A stretch of 56,631 nucleotides of DNA from Caldilineaceae bacterium (GTDB taxonomy: Bacteria > Chloroflexota > Anaerolineae > Caldilineales > Caldilineaceae). Made by a program: the position numbers and the translations under genes. The DNA lies in NCBI GenBank assembly GCA_019637695.1, contig JAHBVG010000037.1:1-56631 (forward strand). The letters run 5' to 3'. Below, one piece after another: positions 17,461 through 26,403 of this stretch; position 1 is the stretch's first letter; each line of letters starts with the position of its first letter. The notes below the pieces were generated by a model. The model did no database searches and was not told the origin of the DNA. It was given only the letters and a program-made list of their open reading frames with translations.

Positions 17461-18721
17461 ATCTCAGGTCTTCGCCGATGTTGCTGCCGCTGGCGATTTT
17501 CTTGCTTTTGCCGAAGGCTTGTTCCAAGCTGAAAGGATGGACGACGACGTTGCGTCCGATGGTAATGCCGCTGGGGATGTGGCTGCCTTTGCCCAGCAGG
17601 GTGATGCCCGTGTTCAGCCGTTCGGGTGATTTTTCGTTGGGTTTGTTATCGTCACCGTGACCCACTTTGGCGCCGCCGCCGATGATCACTTCTTTGTCCA
17701 CAATACAGCGCTCCACCACAGCGCCGCTTTCGATGACAGTGTTGTTGAGGATAACGCTATCCTTGACGACAGCGCCCTCTGCTACATAGACGCCAGGGGA
17801 AATGATGCTACCTTCAACCGTGCCATCAATGCGGCAGCCGTTGGAGAGCAGCGTCCCATCTACATCCGCCTTTGCGCCCAACTTTACGGGCGCCCGTTCC
17901 TCGCTGCGCGTGTGGATCACCCAGTCGGGATCGTAGATATCCATCGCCGGATCTTCGGCCAGCAGATTCATGTTGGCTTCCCAATAGGCCTGGACTGTGC
18001 TGGCGTCCACCCAATAGCTCTGGTATACAAAGGATTGGATGTGATGGGCAGGGTCGCCGATCACGTTCGGCAGAAGATCGCGCCCAAAATCATCGTAGTC
18101 GCTGCCCTCTAGCTGGGCGATTAGATAATCTTTGTTGAAGATATAGACGCCCATTGAGGCGAGGTTCTTCGGGCTGCGCCGTGGTTTCTCTTGGAAATCG
18201 ACAATGCGGCCATCATTGCCCACCGAGACAATGCCAAAACGATGGGTTTCGTGGAAGGCCACCCGCCGCACTGCCACGGTGATGTCCGCTTCTGAGCGGA
18301 GATGCTGCTCAATGAAGGGGCGATAATCCATGCGGTAGATATGCTTGCCCGATAGGATCATGACAAGATCCTCGGGTTGGTCGCGCACAAAATCGAGGTT
18401 GCGCCGCACGGCATCGGCGGAGCCGCGCTGCCAGTCGCCATATTTGCCGCCGGTGTAAGGTTGCAGCAGCCGCAGTCCTCCGCTGGCTCGATCCAGATCC
18501 CAGGGTTTGCCGATGCCAATATGCTCGTTGAGGCTTCGTGGCCGATATTGGGTGAGTACGGCAATGTTGTAGATCCCACTGTTGACACAATTGCTCAGCG
18601 AGAAATCGATCAGCCGGAATTTACCGCCAAAGGGAACCGCCGGTTCGGCCCGAATTTCGGTGAGGATGCTCAACGCCGGGTTGTCGCCGCCCGCCATGAT
18701 CATTGCAAATGCTTGAGCCAT
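17459..18721 (-). CDS. ADP-glucose pyrophosphorylase paralogue lacking catalytic residues (GlgD/large-subunit-like)
   Basis: A 420-residue protein with the GlgC nucleotidyltransferase domain and a C-terminal left-handed beta-helix. It is clearly related to the intact GlgC encoded directly upstream (shared [26 protein letters not shown]). Key positions have changed: the GGxGTRLxxLT loop reads [19 protein letters not shown] reads RAEPAVPF, and the catalytic Asp of SGDHIY is Lys (SGKHIY). In Firmicutes GlgD and plant large subunits, similar losses mark a regulatory partner of a GlgC heterotetramer, and I infer the same here. The ATG at 18721 has AGGAG eight bases upstream. Confidence 0.82.
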   Translation of the reverse strand: MAQAFAMIMAGGDNPALSILTEIRAEPAVPFGGKFRLIDFSLSNCVNSGIYNIAVLTQYRPRSLNEHIGIGKPWDLDRASGGLRLLQPYTGGKYGDWQRGSADAVRRNLDFVRDQPEDLVMILSGKHIYRMDYRPFIEQHLRSEADITVAVRRVAFHETHRFGIVSVGNDGRIVDFQEKPRRSPKNLASMGVYIFNKDYLIAQLEGSDYDDFGRDLLPNVIGDPAHHIQSFVYQSYWVDASTVQAYWEANMNLLAEDPAMDIYDPDWVIHTRSEERAPVKLGAKADVDGTLLSNGCRIDGTVEGSIISPGVYVAEGAVVKDSVILNNTVIESGAVVERCIVDKEVIIGGGAKVGHGDDNKPNEKSPERLNTGITLLGKGSHIPSGITIGRNVVVHPFSLEQAFGKSKKIASGSNIGEDLR

Positions 18722-18736
18722 GAGATGCTCCTGAGA

Positions 18737-18860
18737 AGTAATGAGTAATGAGTAATGAGTGTTGCGAATTGCGATGGGCGAATTGCGATGGGCGTGTTGC
18801 GTAAACGATGTGCTTGCCACCTGCAAACTTGCAAACCTGCAACCTCTGCCATTCCGCACT
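18737..18860. repeat. cluster of short tandem repeats between the two glgC paralogues
   Basis: There are three exact copies of AGTAATG (18737-18757) and two exact copies of the 14-mer GCGAATTGCGATGG (18764-18791). Then come TTGCCACCTGCAAACTTGCA-type words (18814-18843) and an ATTCCGCACTCCGCATTCC stretch (18851-18869). The 161-base gap is otherwise empty. Confidence 0.75.
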
Positions 18861-18882
18861 CCGCATTCCCCCTTCCGCGTTT

Positions 18883-20139
18883 CTAAATGGTCATGCCGTC
18901 CTTCACCTGCCCGTCGGCGGGGAAGTCCCCGTTGCCGCGGTCGCTGTTGATCAGCACGTTGCAGCCGATCCTGGCGCCATCGGGGATGGTGGTGTTCTTG
19001 CCGATCACGGTAATGCCGGCAAACAGTTTGTCCGGCATCCGTTCGTTGGGTACGGCAGGATCGCCAATGCCGATTTGGGCGCCGTCGCCGATGACAACGC
19101 CTTTATCCACTACAGCCTTTTGGACGCGTGCGCCGGGGCCGATCCACGTGTCGTTCATAATAATGCTCTCTTCCACCACTGCGCCTGGGCTGACGTAGAC
19201 GCCTGGGCTGAGTACGCTGTTGATCACCTTGCCGCGGACGACGCAGCCGTTCGAGACCATACTCTGGCTGATCTGCGCTTGCGGTCCGCTTTTGACGGGC
19301 GGGCGCTCCTCGGAGCGGGTGTGAATGGGCCATTTTTCGCTGTAGAGATCCAATTCCGGTTTGGTTTGAACGAGTTCCAAATTGGTCGCCCAATAGGAAT
19401 CGACGGTTCCCACATCCACCCAATAATCGTTAAAGCGATAAGCCACAATATTGTCCCCTGCTGCGAGCATGGCAGGGATCACGTGGTTGCCAAAATCGGT
19501 GCGAGGAGATTGTTCGTTACCTTCGCTCAATCGGCGTTCGAGGGTGTCGGCGTTGAAGACGTAGATGCCCATTGAGGCCAGATTGCCCTTATCTCGGTTC
19601 TTGGGCTTTTCGTAAAAAGCTGTAATCCGATCCTCTTCATCCACTGCCATAATACCAAAACGATGGGTCTCTTCCAGAGGAACGGGCATGAGCGCAATTG
19701 TCAGATCTGCCCCCCGTTCATGGTGAAACTGGAGCATCGGGCGATAGTCCATTTTATAAATGTGATCACCTGATAGGATCACAACGGTGTCCGCTCGCTG
19801 TTCGCGGATATAATTTAGATTTTGATAAATGGCGTCGGCAGTGCCTCCGTACCAGATCTGGCCGCCGCGCCCCTGAAAAGGCTGAAGGATGCGCACGCCG
19901 CCGCGCGCCCTGTCAAGATCCCAGGGCTTGCCGATGCCGATATGTTCGTTTAGGCTATGCGGACGGTACTGGGTCAGCACAGCAACGGTGAAGATCCCAC
20001 TATTTACACAGTTGCTCAGGGTGAAGTCGATGATGCGGAACTTACCAGCAAAAGGAACGGCCGGTTTCGCTCGCTTTTCCGAGAGGACAGTGAGCCGGGT
20101 GCCTTCACCACCTGCTAAAATCATTGCAATTGTGGTCAT
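18883..20139 (-). CDS. glgC: glucose-1-phosphate adenylyltransferase
   Basis: A 418-residue enzyme forming ADP-glucose for glycogen synthesis. All diagnostic motifs are intact: [32 protein letters not shown] with the catalytic Asp, FYEKPK, and the glucose-1-phosphate region [10 protein letters not shown] left-handed beta-helix forms the C-terminal third. It is followed on the same strand by the catalytically degenerate paralogue, which suggests a two-subunit enzyme. The ATG at 20139 gives the standard N-terminus. No glycogen synthase or branching enzyme is visible in the window; the GH13 amylase gene about 5 kb away fits alpha-glucan turnover. Confidence 0.95.
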   Translation of the reverse strand: MTTIAMILAGGEGTRLTVLSEKRAKPAVPFAGKFRIIDFTLSNCVNSGIFTVAVLTQYRPHSLNEHIGIGKPWDLDRARGGVRILQPFQGRGGQIWYGGTADAIYQNLNYIREQRADTVVILSGDHIYKMDYRPMLQFHHERGADLTIALMPVPLEETHRFGIMAVDEEDRITAFYEKPKNRDKGNLASMGIYVFNADTLERRLSEGNEQSPRTDFGNHVIPAMLAAGDNIVAYRFNDYWVDVGTVDSYWATNLELVQTKPELDLYSEKWPIHTRSEERPPVKSGPQAQISQSMVSNGCVVRGKVINSVLSPGVYVSPGAVVEESIIMNDTWIGPGARVQKAVVDKGVVIGDGAQIGIGDPAVPNERMPDKLFAGITVIGKNTTIPDGARIGCNVLINSDRGNGDFPADGQVKDGMTI

Positions 20140-20287
20140 CGCGCTTCTCTTTTCTTGGATGTTTTCATTGCCAACAGATCGTCAAGTAGTGCTATCATCC
20201 TAGCGCAAAAAGGGGAGAAGTTCAACCAGGGGAAGAGGGATCTCTGATCCTCTGACCAAATCTTACACCTGACAAGTATTAGACTTT

Positions 20288-20316
20288 TTGAATTTCCCTT
20301 TTACAACTGTTATAAT
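20288..20316 (+). promoter_or_regulatory. strong extended -10 promoter
   Basis: TTGAAT (20288-20293), a 17-base spacer and TATAAT (20311-20316), with TGT directly before the -10 box. It lies about 90 bases upstream of the GTG at 20408 in the 268-base gap divergent to glgC. Confidence 0.75.
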
Positions 20317-20407
20317 AGCAAGCTGTCAAATTTAGAGTGGATTTTATTCGATAGATGTACAAATCAGTGTAATTGTGAAGTTGCACCCTAACCATTAGGA
20401 GGAAAGC

Positions 20408-22000
20408 GTGCTGCAACGAAAAACTCAGACGGCTGCTTTCTGGCGCGATCAGTTCGAGATCAGCGAGGAAGACCTCGATTTTTTTCATGATCAAATCCTC
20501 GATGCGGAAACTCCCCTCACCACCAAACAACTCGCCATGCTCATAATTCAGGATTACCAGCGCCGCGAAACCAGCCGCATGGAATCCGAACTTTCCAAAG
20601 GGCGAATTTACCAACCGGGCGAAACCTATGAAGTCGGGCAGACCCTCGTCTTCCCAGCTATGGATTTTGTTGTGGGTGAGATCGTTGACAAGCGTCGTGG
20701 CCAAAACCCTGAACACGGAGATTTCGACGTGTTGCAGGTCAAGTTTGAAGAGAACGACAAGATCCGTGAGTTTGTCTCGCGGCTTCAGACGCCCCACCGC
20801 TTAAACCAGCCAAACGGCAAGGGCATTACCGAGGAAGGCGCCTTGCTCTCAACCGATGAGATCTACAATCTCTACCAGGATGAGATCGAGGAAAGCATCC
20901 TCTATGCCCTGGAGGAAGGTGAGCGCGCCAGTGAGTTCGTGCAAGTCGATGATCGCTGGCTGATCTCGGATCAACTGGCCGAGATCCACATTGGTCACCT
21001 CAACATCGCCGAAGCGCTGATCGAAATGCAAGCTCGTCCCCTTGCGCCCAACGAGATCCTCAGCGAGATCGAGCTGGACGGAGATATCTCCGATTCCATG
21101 CAGCTTGTCAGCCTCAACCATGCCCTTGGCAGCGATGAGCGTTTCGATAAGGTGCGCAGCGGCAACGACCATTTCTGGTATCTGCGCCGCCTAGAACCAG
21201 AAGAAGCGCACCGTGTGCCCGCCCTGCTCCGCCCCCATACCCCGCGTTACAATCGCGCCCTGCTCAGCGTGGAACTTCTCCAGATCGAATGGGAACTGGA
21301 CGATGAATGGGGCGAAAGCGGCGTGGGCAGCGACATCCCGTCAGTGGTACCCAGCACTAGCTTCACGCTGATCTACCCGCACCAACGCTATGGAACCATC
21401 CCCCTGAGTAGCCGCACGCGCGGTTTCTTCCCAGCCGGCTCTCAGGGACGTTCACTGGCTACGGTGATCGATGGTCGTTGGGGCAATCGCTATCAGGTCT
21501 GGGTCGTCCACGAAGGACGCTACGTCTCCGGCTTGCGTAAGTGGATGGACGATCATGACATTCCCGTGGGCGCGCAGATCACATTGGAGCGCGCCAGCAA
21601 ACCGGGCGAAGTCGTCATCGATTACCGTCCGCGCCGTATGAAACGCGAATGGTCACGTTTTGCCAGCGCCAATCTTGCCGCCAAGACGATCACGTTCGAG
21701 ATGAACAAGATTCAGATTTCGTGTGAATACGATGATTATCTCGTCGTCTCGGCAGAGGATCCGGCATCACTTGATCAGATCCAGGCAGAGGTCGAGAAGC
21801 GTAATATCGACCTCGATCAGATCGTGGAAATGGTTGTCCCTGAGTTGACCAAACTTAGCCCACAGGGTAGCGCCCACGCCAAGACAGTCTACAGCGCTGT
21901 CAATATGATCTATCGCTGCCCGCCTGGGCCAGTCTTCTATTCGCTGATCAGCAATCGGGCTTTCCAGGATACCGGCGGCGGCTTCTTCTCGCTGGCATAG
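20408..22000 (+). CDS. unrecognised 530-residue protein with a possible winged-helix segment
   Basis: I do not recognise this protein. GTG at 20408 is the start, supported by TAGGAGGAAAGC. It is acidic and soluble, with no signal peptide. Residues about 20-60 and about 205-265 (APNEILSEIELDGDI, then DKVRSGNDHFWYLRR) resemble winged-helix or HARE-HTH-type segments. Residues about 320-415 form a beta-rich block with GTIPLSSRTRGFFPAG and DIPVGAQITLERA. The C-terminal third is helical. It is transcribed from a strong promoter and followed 68 bases later by another unrecognised gene, probably in the same operon. A DNA-binding or nucleoid role is a guess from the helix-turn-helix-like parts. Confidence 0.7.
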   Translation: MLQRKTQTAAFWRDQFEISEEDLDFFHDQILDAETPLTTKQLAMLIIQDYQRRETSRMESELSKGRIYQPGETYEVGQTLVFPAMDFVVGEIVDKRRGQNPEHGDFDVLQVKFEENDKIREFVSRLQTPHRLNQPNGKGITEEGALLSTDEIYNLYQDEIEESILYALEEGERASEFVQVDDRWLISDQLAEIHIGHLNIAEALIEMQARPLAPNEILSEIELDGDISDSMQLVSLNHALGSDERFDKVRSGNDHFWYLRRLEPEEAHRVPALLRPHTPRYNRALLSVELLQIEWELDDEWGESGVGSDIPSVVPSTSFTLIYPHQRYGTIPLSSRTRGFFPAGSQGRSLATVIDGRWGNRYQVWVVHEGRYVSGLRKWMDDHDIPVGAQITLERASKPGEVVIDYRPRRMKREWSRFASANLAAKTITFEMNKIQISCEYDDYLVVSAEDPASLDQIQAEVEKRNIDLDQIVEMVVPELTKLSPQGSAHAKTVYSAVNMIYRCPPGPVFYSLISNRAFQDTGGGFFSLA

Positions 22001-22068
22001 AACACCCTGATATGGCAAAAGAGATGACAGCGGTACGAGTCCGCACATGAAAGACAGGAGCAACATGG

Positions 22069-22512
22069 ATGACCGCTAACCCGAGATCAACAATCACCTG
22101 GTATCGCCCAACTGTCGATACTAAGTTCCACATTGATTATAGCTGGTGGGAGGGGAGCGGTCGAGATTTCCGGCTTTATCTCCGCGATCAGCTTTGCGCC
22201 GAATGCCGGGATCGCTTTATGGACCACCGCAACACCGAGGATGTAGACTGGGTTGATCCTGAAACGGGCGAGGTCCACCGCACGGATGCGCTGTGGGAAT
22301 GTCTGCGCACCCGTTGCGCCAACGATCCCGATTACATCAACGAGCATCTACCGCTGGCGTCAGCCTGTTTCCGCATCTTCCTGGCGAACGACAACACACC
22401 GCTGAGCCCCAATGAATTGAACCAGCTCATGCCCTGGCGTTCGCCAGAGACGATCCTACGCACACTGGGCGGGCGTGAAGTCTACCTGGGCATTCGTCCT
22501 TTTCGAGAGTAA
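22069..22512 (+). CDS. unrecognised 147-residue protein with Cys pairs and a C-terminal helix-turn-helix-like segment
   Basis: I do not recognise the family. The ATG at 22069 has GACAGGAG upstream. The N-terminus is aromatic (KFHIDYSWWEGSGRDF), followed by LCAECRDRF, which could bind a metal together with the cysteines of LWECLRTRCAND and the later SACF. The last 35 residues (TPLSPNELNQLMPWRSPETI, then a GGREVYLGIRPF strand) resemble a winged helix. It follows the 530-residue gene and ends before a 14-bp hairpin, so the two look like a two-gene transcription unit with related architecture. Confidence 0.65.
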   Translation: MTANPRSTITWYRPTVDTKFHIDYSWWEGSGRDFRLYLRDQLCAECRDRFMDHRNTEDVDWVDPETGEVHRTDALWECLRTRCANDPDYINEHLPLASACFRIFLANDNTPLSPNELNQLMPWRSPETILRTLGGREVYLGIRPFRE

Positions 22513-22572
22513 AGATCCGCCGCCTGGCTGCTGATGGCCGTTCGGATGGTTCTTCGGGGATTTACAGGGGTT

Positions 22573-22617
22573 GCGCGTCAGGTGCTAGATCGATATGATA
22601 GGCAGCACCTGACGCGC
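22573..22617 (+). terminator. 14-bp perfect stem hairpin
   Basis: GCGCGTCAGGTGCT (22573-22586) pairs with AGCACCTGACGCGC (22604-22617) around a 17-base loop, between the 147-residue gene and the haloperoxidase fusion. No T-run follows, so it is either a factor-assisted terminator or a leader structure. Confidence 0.6.
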
Positions 22618-22658
22618 GCCGAGACCCTTAACCTACCCGCTGAGGAGGATGAAGAGCC

Positions 22659-25600
22659 ATGAACTGGAAGATCGGAATTCCCGCCTCTTTGCTGTTGATC
22701 TCAATGGCGGTGATGGCTGCATTTACAGCCAATGGCAGTCCTCCGGGTCGAGAGCCGGCCCAGGCTGCAACCGTTGTCCCTGCCATACAGAACACGCCCA
22801 CCCCTTCCCCAAGTCAAAATCTCCGTCTGTACGATGCGGCAGATGCTGCGCGCCTGCACTTCATCCACGGCGCTTTTCGCGAATCGGTGGCCGAAGATCC
22901 CGTGGCAATGATGGGCGGCGGTCTCTGCTGGCTCGATTTCGATCAGGATGGATGGCTCGATCTCTATGTCGTCAACAGCCACGCTCTCCACGAAGTCGAT
23001 CTGTGGCAACAGGAGGGCGGCCTGCCCCGCAACGCGCTCTTCCGCAACCGCGGGGACGGCGCCTTTGAGGATGTGAGCGCAGGCAGCGGCGCCGACCTGA
23101 TCATGCGCGGCAATGGCTGTGTCGCCGGTGACATTAACGGCAACGGTTATCCCGATCTCTACGTCACCGCCGATGGCCCCAATGCGTTGCTCCTCAATCA
23201 GGGCGATGGCACATTTGTGGATGTCGCCCATGACGCCGGGGTGGACGCGCCCGAATGGAGTACAGCCGCCGCCCTCGCCGATGTTGACAACGATGGCCTG
23301 ATCGATATCTTCGTCGGCGCGTACATCGACCTGGAAAAGACCGTCCCCAACCCAATTGGCATCTTCCCCCAGGATTTTCTGGGCCTGCCCAATCGCCTCT
23401 ACCTCAACGGGGGGGATGGAACCTTCGAGGAAGTGACAGTGGCAGCGGGCATCACCCACGAAGAACGCACACTGGGCGCGATCTTCACCGATGTGGATGG
23501 CGACGGGCGTCTTGATCTCTTTGTGGCCAACGATGGTGAACCTAACCGCCTTTACCACAACATTGGCGGCGCTCCGGGGCGTCCGCGTTTTGAGGATGTC
23601 ACTGCGACAGCCGGTGTGGGCGACCGCAACAGCGGCATGGGCGTCAGCGCTGGCGACTACACTGGCGACGGCATGCCCGATCTGGTGATTACCAATTTCG
23701 GCATGGAATACAATTCGCTCTACCGCAACGACGGCGTCAAGGAAGGCGTCCCTGTCTTCGAGTATGCCACCTTCCGCATGGGCCTTGCTGGCTTTGGGCG
23801 TGAGCAGACCGGGTGGGGCGTTGCCTGGCTTGATCTCAATTTGGACGGTCACCTCGATCTCTTTACAGCCCAGGGCAAAGTGCCCGTCACCGGCGCGGAG
23901 AGCGACCGCGAGTTCATCCGTTTCTACCGCAACCGTGGGGATGGCACCTTCCTTGACGCCAGCCGTATGGTCGGCCAACAGGAGATCGGTCCGCTGTTGG
24001 CGCGCGGTATGGCCGTTGCTGACTACGACAATGACGGCGTCCTTGATCTGGCGATTGCCACCATTGGCGGGCCGCTGGTGCTGCTAAAAGCCACTGGTGT
24101 GGATGGCAATTGGCTGCTGGTGGATCTGCCCTACTTTTCGCCCGGCGCTCGATTGCAGGCCACCCTGCCTAACGGACAGACGCTGGTGCGCGAGATCCAT
24201 AGCGGCAGCAGTTACCTGGCCTCTGAAGAGACCCGCTTTCACCTGGGGTTGGGCGAAGCGACAGAAGTAGCCCGGCTCAAGATTGATCTCCCCAGCGGTG
24301 AGCAACTTGTCTACGAGAATGTGGAAGCCAATCAGATCTTGCGGCTCCCGGCGGATGGCCTCCCGGCGCCGATCCGTGTTCCCGACCCTGCGCCACAACC
24401 GGCGATGCCCTCAACGCCGGTCGCAGCGGCGGCAAGCTACTCATCCGTGGCCGAATATGGCAGCGAGTTGGCCCAGGATTGGATGCAGCTTTTCTACAAC
24501 CGCATTCAGGCGGATCGCCTCTCGCCGCCTGCGGCAGCCCGTATCTTTGCGTACACGGGCGTCACTTTATATGAAGCTGTGCTGCCCGGTATGCCTGGCT
24601 ATCGCACACTCCAGGGCCAGTTGAACGATATGCCCGCGCTGCCGCAGCCAGGACATGGTCCTTATAATTGGGCGACGGTTGCCGCTAGCGCCGTTGCCAC
24701 CGTTGCCACCGGACTCTTTGAAACAGCAGAATCGCGCGCAGCGGTGGAAAGCCTGCGCGCGGAAAAACTGGCAGCACTGGCCGCCGCCGGGATCGCCCCG
24801 GCTGTACTGGAGCGCTCACGACTGCACGGCGAGCGGTTGGGGCGGGTGATCCTGGGCTGGGCATGGACCGACGGCTATTGGCAGACCCGCGATAGGAGCT
24901 ATTCTCTGCCCGAGGGCGCGGGTTATTGGCGGGCAACAAGCAGCGCCAACAACGGTCAACCATTAGAACCGTATTGGGCCGAACTGCGTCCCTTTGCGCT
25001 CACCACCGCCGATGCGTGCGCGCCGCCAGCGCACAAACCTTTCTCCACCGAGCCGGATTCACTCTTCTATGCCGAGGCCAAGGCTGTCTACGACGCCGAC
25101 CGCGCGCTGGGCGAGGAAGAACGGGCGATCGCTCTCTTTTGGGCCGATACCCCCGGCGAAACAGGGACGCCGCCCGGCCATTGGATTTCGATTGTCAACC
25201 AATTAGCCGAAGCGCAACATCTCGATCTGGGGCAGACCGCTGAATTGCACGCGCTGATTGGCATCACGCTGGCTGATTCATTCATCTCGTGCTGGGAAGA
25301 AAAGTACAATGCACTGCTTATGCGTCCGGTAACCTACATCCGCGCGCATATCGATGAAGGGTGGCAGCCGTTGATCGCTACGCCGCCCTTCCCCGAATAC
25401 ACATCGGGCCATTCGGTGGCCTCGGCTGCGGCTGCGGCCATCCTCACCAGCCGTCTGGGCGATATCTCCTTCACTGACGCCACCCATAGCGCACGAGGAA
25501 TGCCTCCACGCAACTATGTGTCCTTTGCCGAAGCGGCCCAAGAAGCAGCCATCTCCCGGCTCTATGGCGGCATCCACTACCCAATGGCGATTGAAAATGG

Positions 25601-25661
25601 GTTGACTCAGGGCGAGTGTGTAGGGCGTGCAGTTTTGGAAAGGGTCAAAACGCGCGAATAA
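22659..25661 (+). CDS. secreted FG-GAP/UnbV beta-propeller fused to a vanadium-haloperoxidase-like PAP2 domain
   Basis: A 1000-residue exported protein. A signal peptide (about residues 1-30) is followed by seven calcium-loop FG-GAP/VCBS repeats (DFDQDGWLDL, DINGNGYPDL, DVDNDGLIDI, DVDGDGRLDL, DYTGDGMPDL, DLNLDGHLDL, DYDNDGVLDL). Next is an ASPIC/UnbV domain (about 485-565; LPNGQTLVREIHSGSSYL). Residues about 600-1000 match the vanadium-dependent haloperoxidase branch of PAP2 phosphatases, with K(x6)RP in KYNALLMRP, YTSGHSVAS (about 913) and SRLYGGIHYP. It may act on phosphate esters or halides outside the cell. GAGGAGGATGAAGAGCC precedes the ATG. Confidence 0.88.
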   Translation: MNWKIGIPASLLLISMAVMAAFTANGSPPGREPAQAATVVPAIQNTPTPSPSQNLRLYDAADAARLHFIHGAFRESVAEDPVAMMGGGLCWLDFDQDGWLDLYVVNSHALHEVDLWQQEGGLPRNALFRNRGDGAFEDVSAGSGADLIMRGNGCVAGDINGNGYPDLYVTADGPNALLLNQGDGTFVDVAHDAGVDAPEWSTAAALADVDNDGLIDIFVGAYIDLEKTVPNPIGIFPQDFLGLPNRLYLNGGDGTFEEVTVAAGITHEERTLGAIFTDVDGDGRLDLFVANDGEPNRLYHNIGGAPGRPRFEDVTATAGVGDRNSGMGVSAGDYTGDGMPDLVITNFGMEYNSLYRNDGVKEGVPVFEYATFRMGLAGFGREQTGWGVAWLDLNLDGHLDLFTAQGKVPVTGAESDREFIRFYRNRGDGTFLDASRMVGQQEIGPLLARGMAVADYDNDGVLDLAIATIGGPLVLLKATGVDGNWLLVDLPYFSPGARLQATLPNGQTLVREIHSGSSYLASEETRFHLGLGEATEVARLKIDLPSGEQLVYENVEANQILRLPADGLPAPIRVPDPAPQPAMPSTPVAAAASYSSVAEYGSELAQDWMQLFYNRIQADRLSPPAAARIFAYTGVTLYEAVLPGMPGYRTLQGQLNDMPALPQPGHGPYNWATVAASAVATVATGLFETAESRAAVESLRAEKLAALAAAGIAPAVLERSRLHGERLGRVILGWAWTDGYWQTRDRSYSLPEGAGYWRATSSANNGQPLEPYWAELRPFALTTADACAPPAHKPFSTEPDSLFYAEAKAVYDADRALGEEERAIALFWADTPGETGTPPGHWISIVNQLAEAQHLDLGQTAELHALIGITLADSFISCWEEKYNALLMRPVTYIRAHIDEGWQPLIATPPFPEYTSGHSVASAAAAAILTSRLGDISFTDATHSARGMPPRNYVSFAEAAQEAAISRLYGGIHYPMAIENGLTQGECVGRAVLERVKTRE

Positions 25662-25664
25662 AGG

Positions 25665-25732
25665 GATGAATGAAGAATAAAGAAAGGGTCGTGCGAGTTA
25701 TCGCACGACCCTTTCTTTATTCTTCATTCATC
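25665..25732. terminator. perfect 32-bp stem with a GTTA loop
   Basis: Bases 25665-25696 and 25701-25732 are exact inverted copies with no mismatch, separated by only four bases. The outer part is the AGAATAAAG word family and the inner part is GGGTCGTGCGA. It lies between the haloperoxidase stop and the nth stop, and its last bases overlap the nth stop codon. Confidence 0.85.
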
Positions 25733-26387
25733 AAATCTGCGCCGACGGGCAGAGATCGGCCAGTACACAGCGAGGACAGTCTGGTTTGCGCGCGGCGCAG
25801 ACGCGACGCCCGTGAAAGATCAAGAGGTGAGAGAGGTCGATCCAATGCTGGCGCGGCGTCAACGCCATGAGATCGAGTTCGATCTTTTCGGGGGTGGTCG
25901 CTTCGCTCAACCCCAATCGAGCGGACAACCGCTTGACATGCGTATCCACCACCACGCCCTCGGGCTTGCCATACCAGACGCCGAGGACCACGCCCGCGGT
26001 CTTGCGCGCTACACCGGTCAGCTTGAGCAGATCCTCCATCTCGTCGGGAATCTGCCCGCCGAAGTCATGCACAATGGCGTGACACGCTTCTTGAATAAAG
26101 CGGGCCTTCTGGCGGAAGAAACCAGTCGGGCGGATGATCTCCTCTACTTCCTCGCGGTTGGCCGCGGCCATCTCCGCCGGGGAAGGATAGGCCGCAAACA
26201 GGCCAGGTGTAACCAGGTTGACCCGCTCATCGGTACACTGGGCCGAAAGGATCGTCGCCACCAGCAGTTGATAGGCGTCCTGGTGGACGAGCGCGCACTC
26301 GGCGTCCGGGTGTGCTGCCCACAATCGTTCGACAATCGCGCCGATGCGTTCGGTCGCGGGGCTGGCTGCACTCAATTCCTGGCTCAT
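25731..26387 (-). CDS. nth: endonuclease III
   Basis: A 218-residue DNA glycosylase/AP lyase that removes oxidised pyrimidines. The helix-hairpin-helix reads LLKLTGVARKTAGVVL with the catalytic lysine, and VVDTHVKRL supplies the catalytic aspartate. The C-terminus carries the iron-sulphur loop C-X6-C-X2-C-X5-C (CAARKPDCPRCVLADLC). The frame is open 67 codons upstream, but the ATG at 26387 with GGAG before it gives the normal N-terminus and follows the phosphoribosyltransferase stop by 16 bases, so the two genes form an operon. Confidence 0.95.
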   Translation of the reverse strand: MSQELSAASPATERIGAIVERLWAAHPDAECALVHQDAYQLLVATILSAQCTDERVNLVTPGLFAAYPSPAEMAAANREEVEEIIRPTGFFRQKARFIQEACHAIVHDFGGQIPDEMEDLLKLTGVARKTAGVVLGVWYGKPEGVVVDTHVKRLSARLGLSEATTPEKIELDLMALTPRQHWIDLSHLLIFHGRRVCAARKPDCPRCVLADLCPSAQI

Positions 26388-26403
26388 GATCTCCACCTCA
26401 AAC

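Noticed and set aside
22701..23978. 425-codon open frame on the minus strand within the haloperoxidase fusion gene
   Set aside because: Antisense of the repetitive DxDxDG-coding region; no start signal or family similarity.
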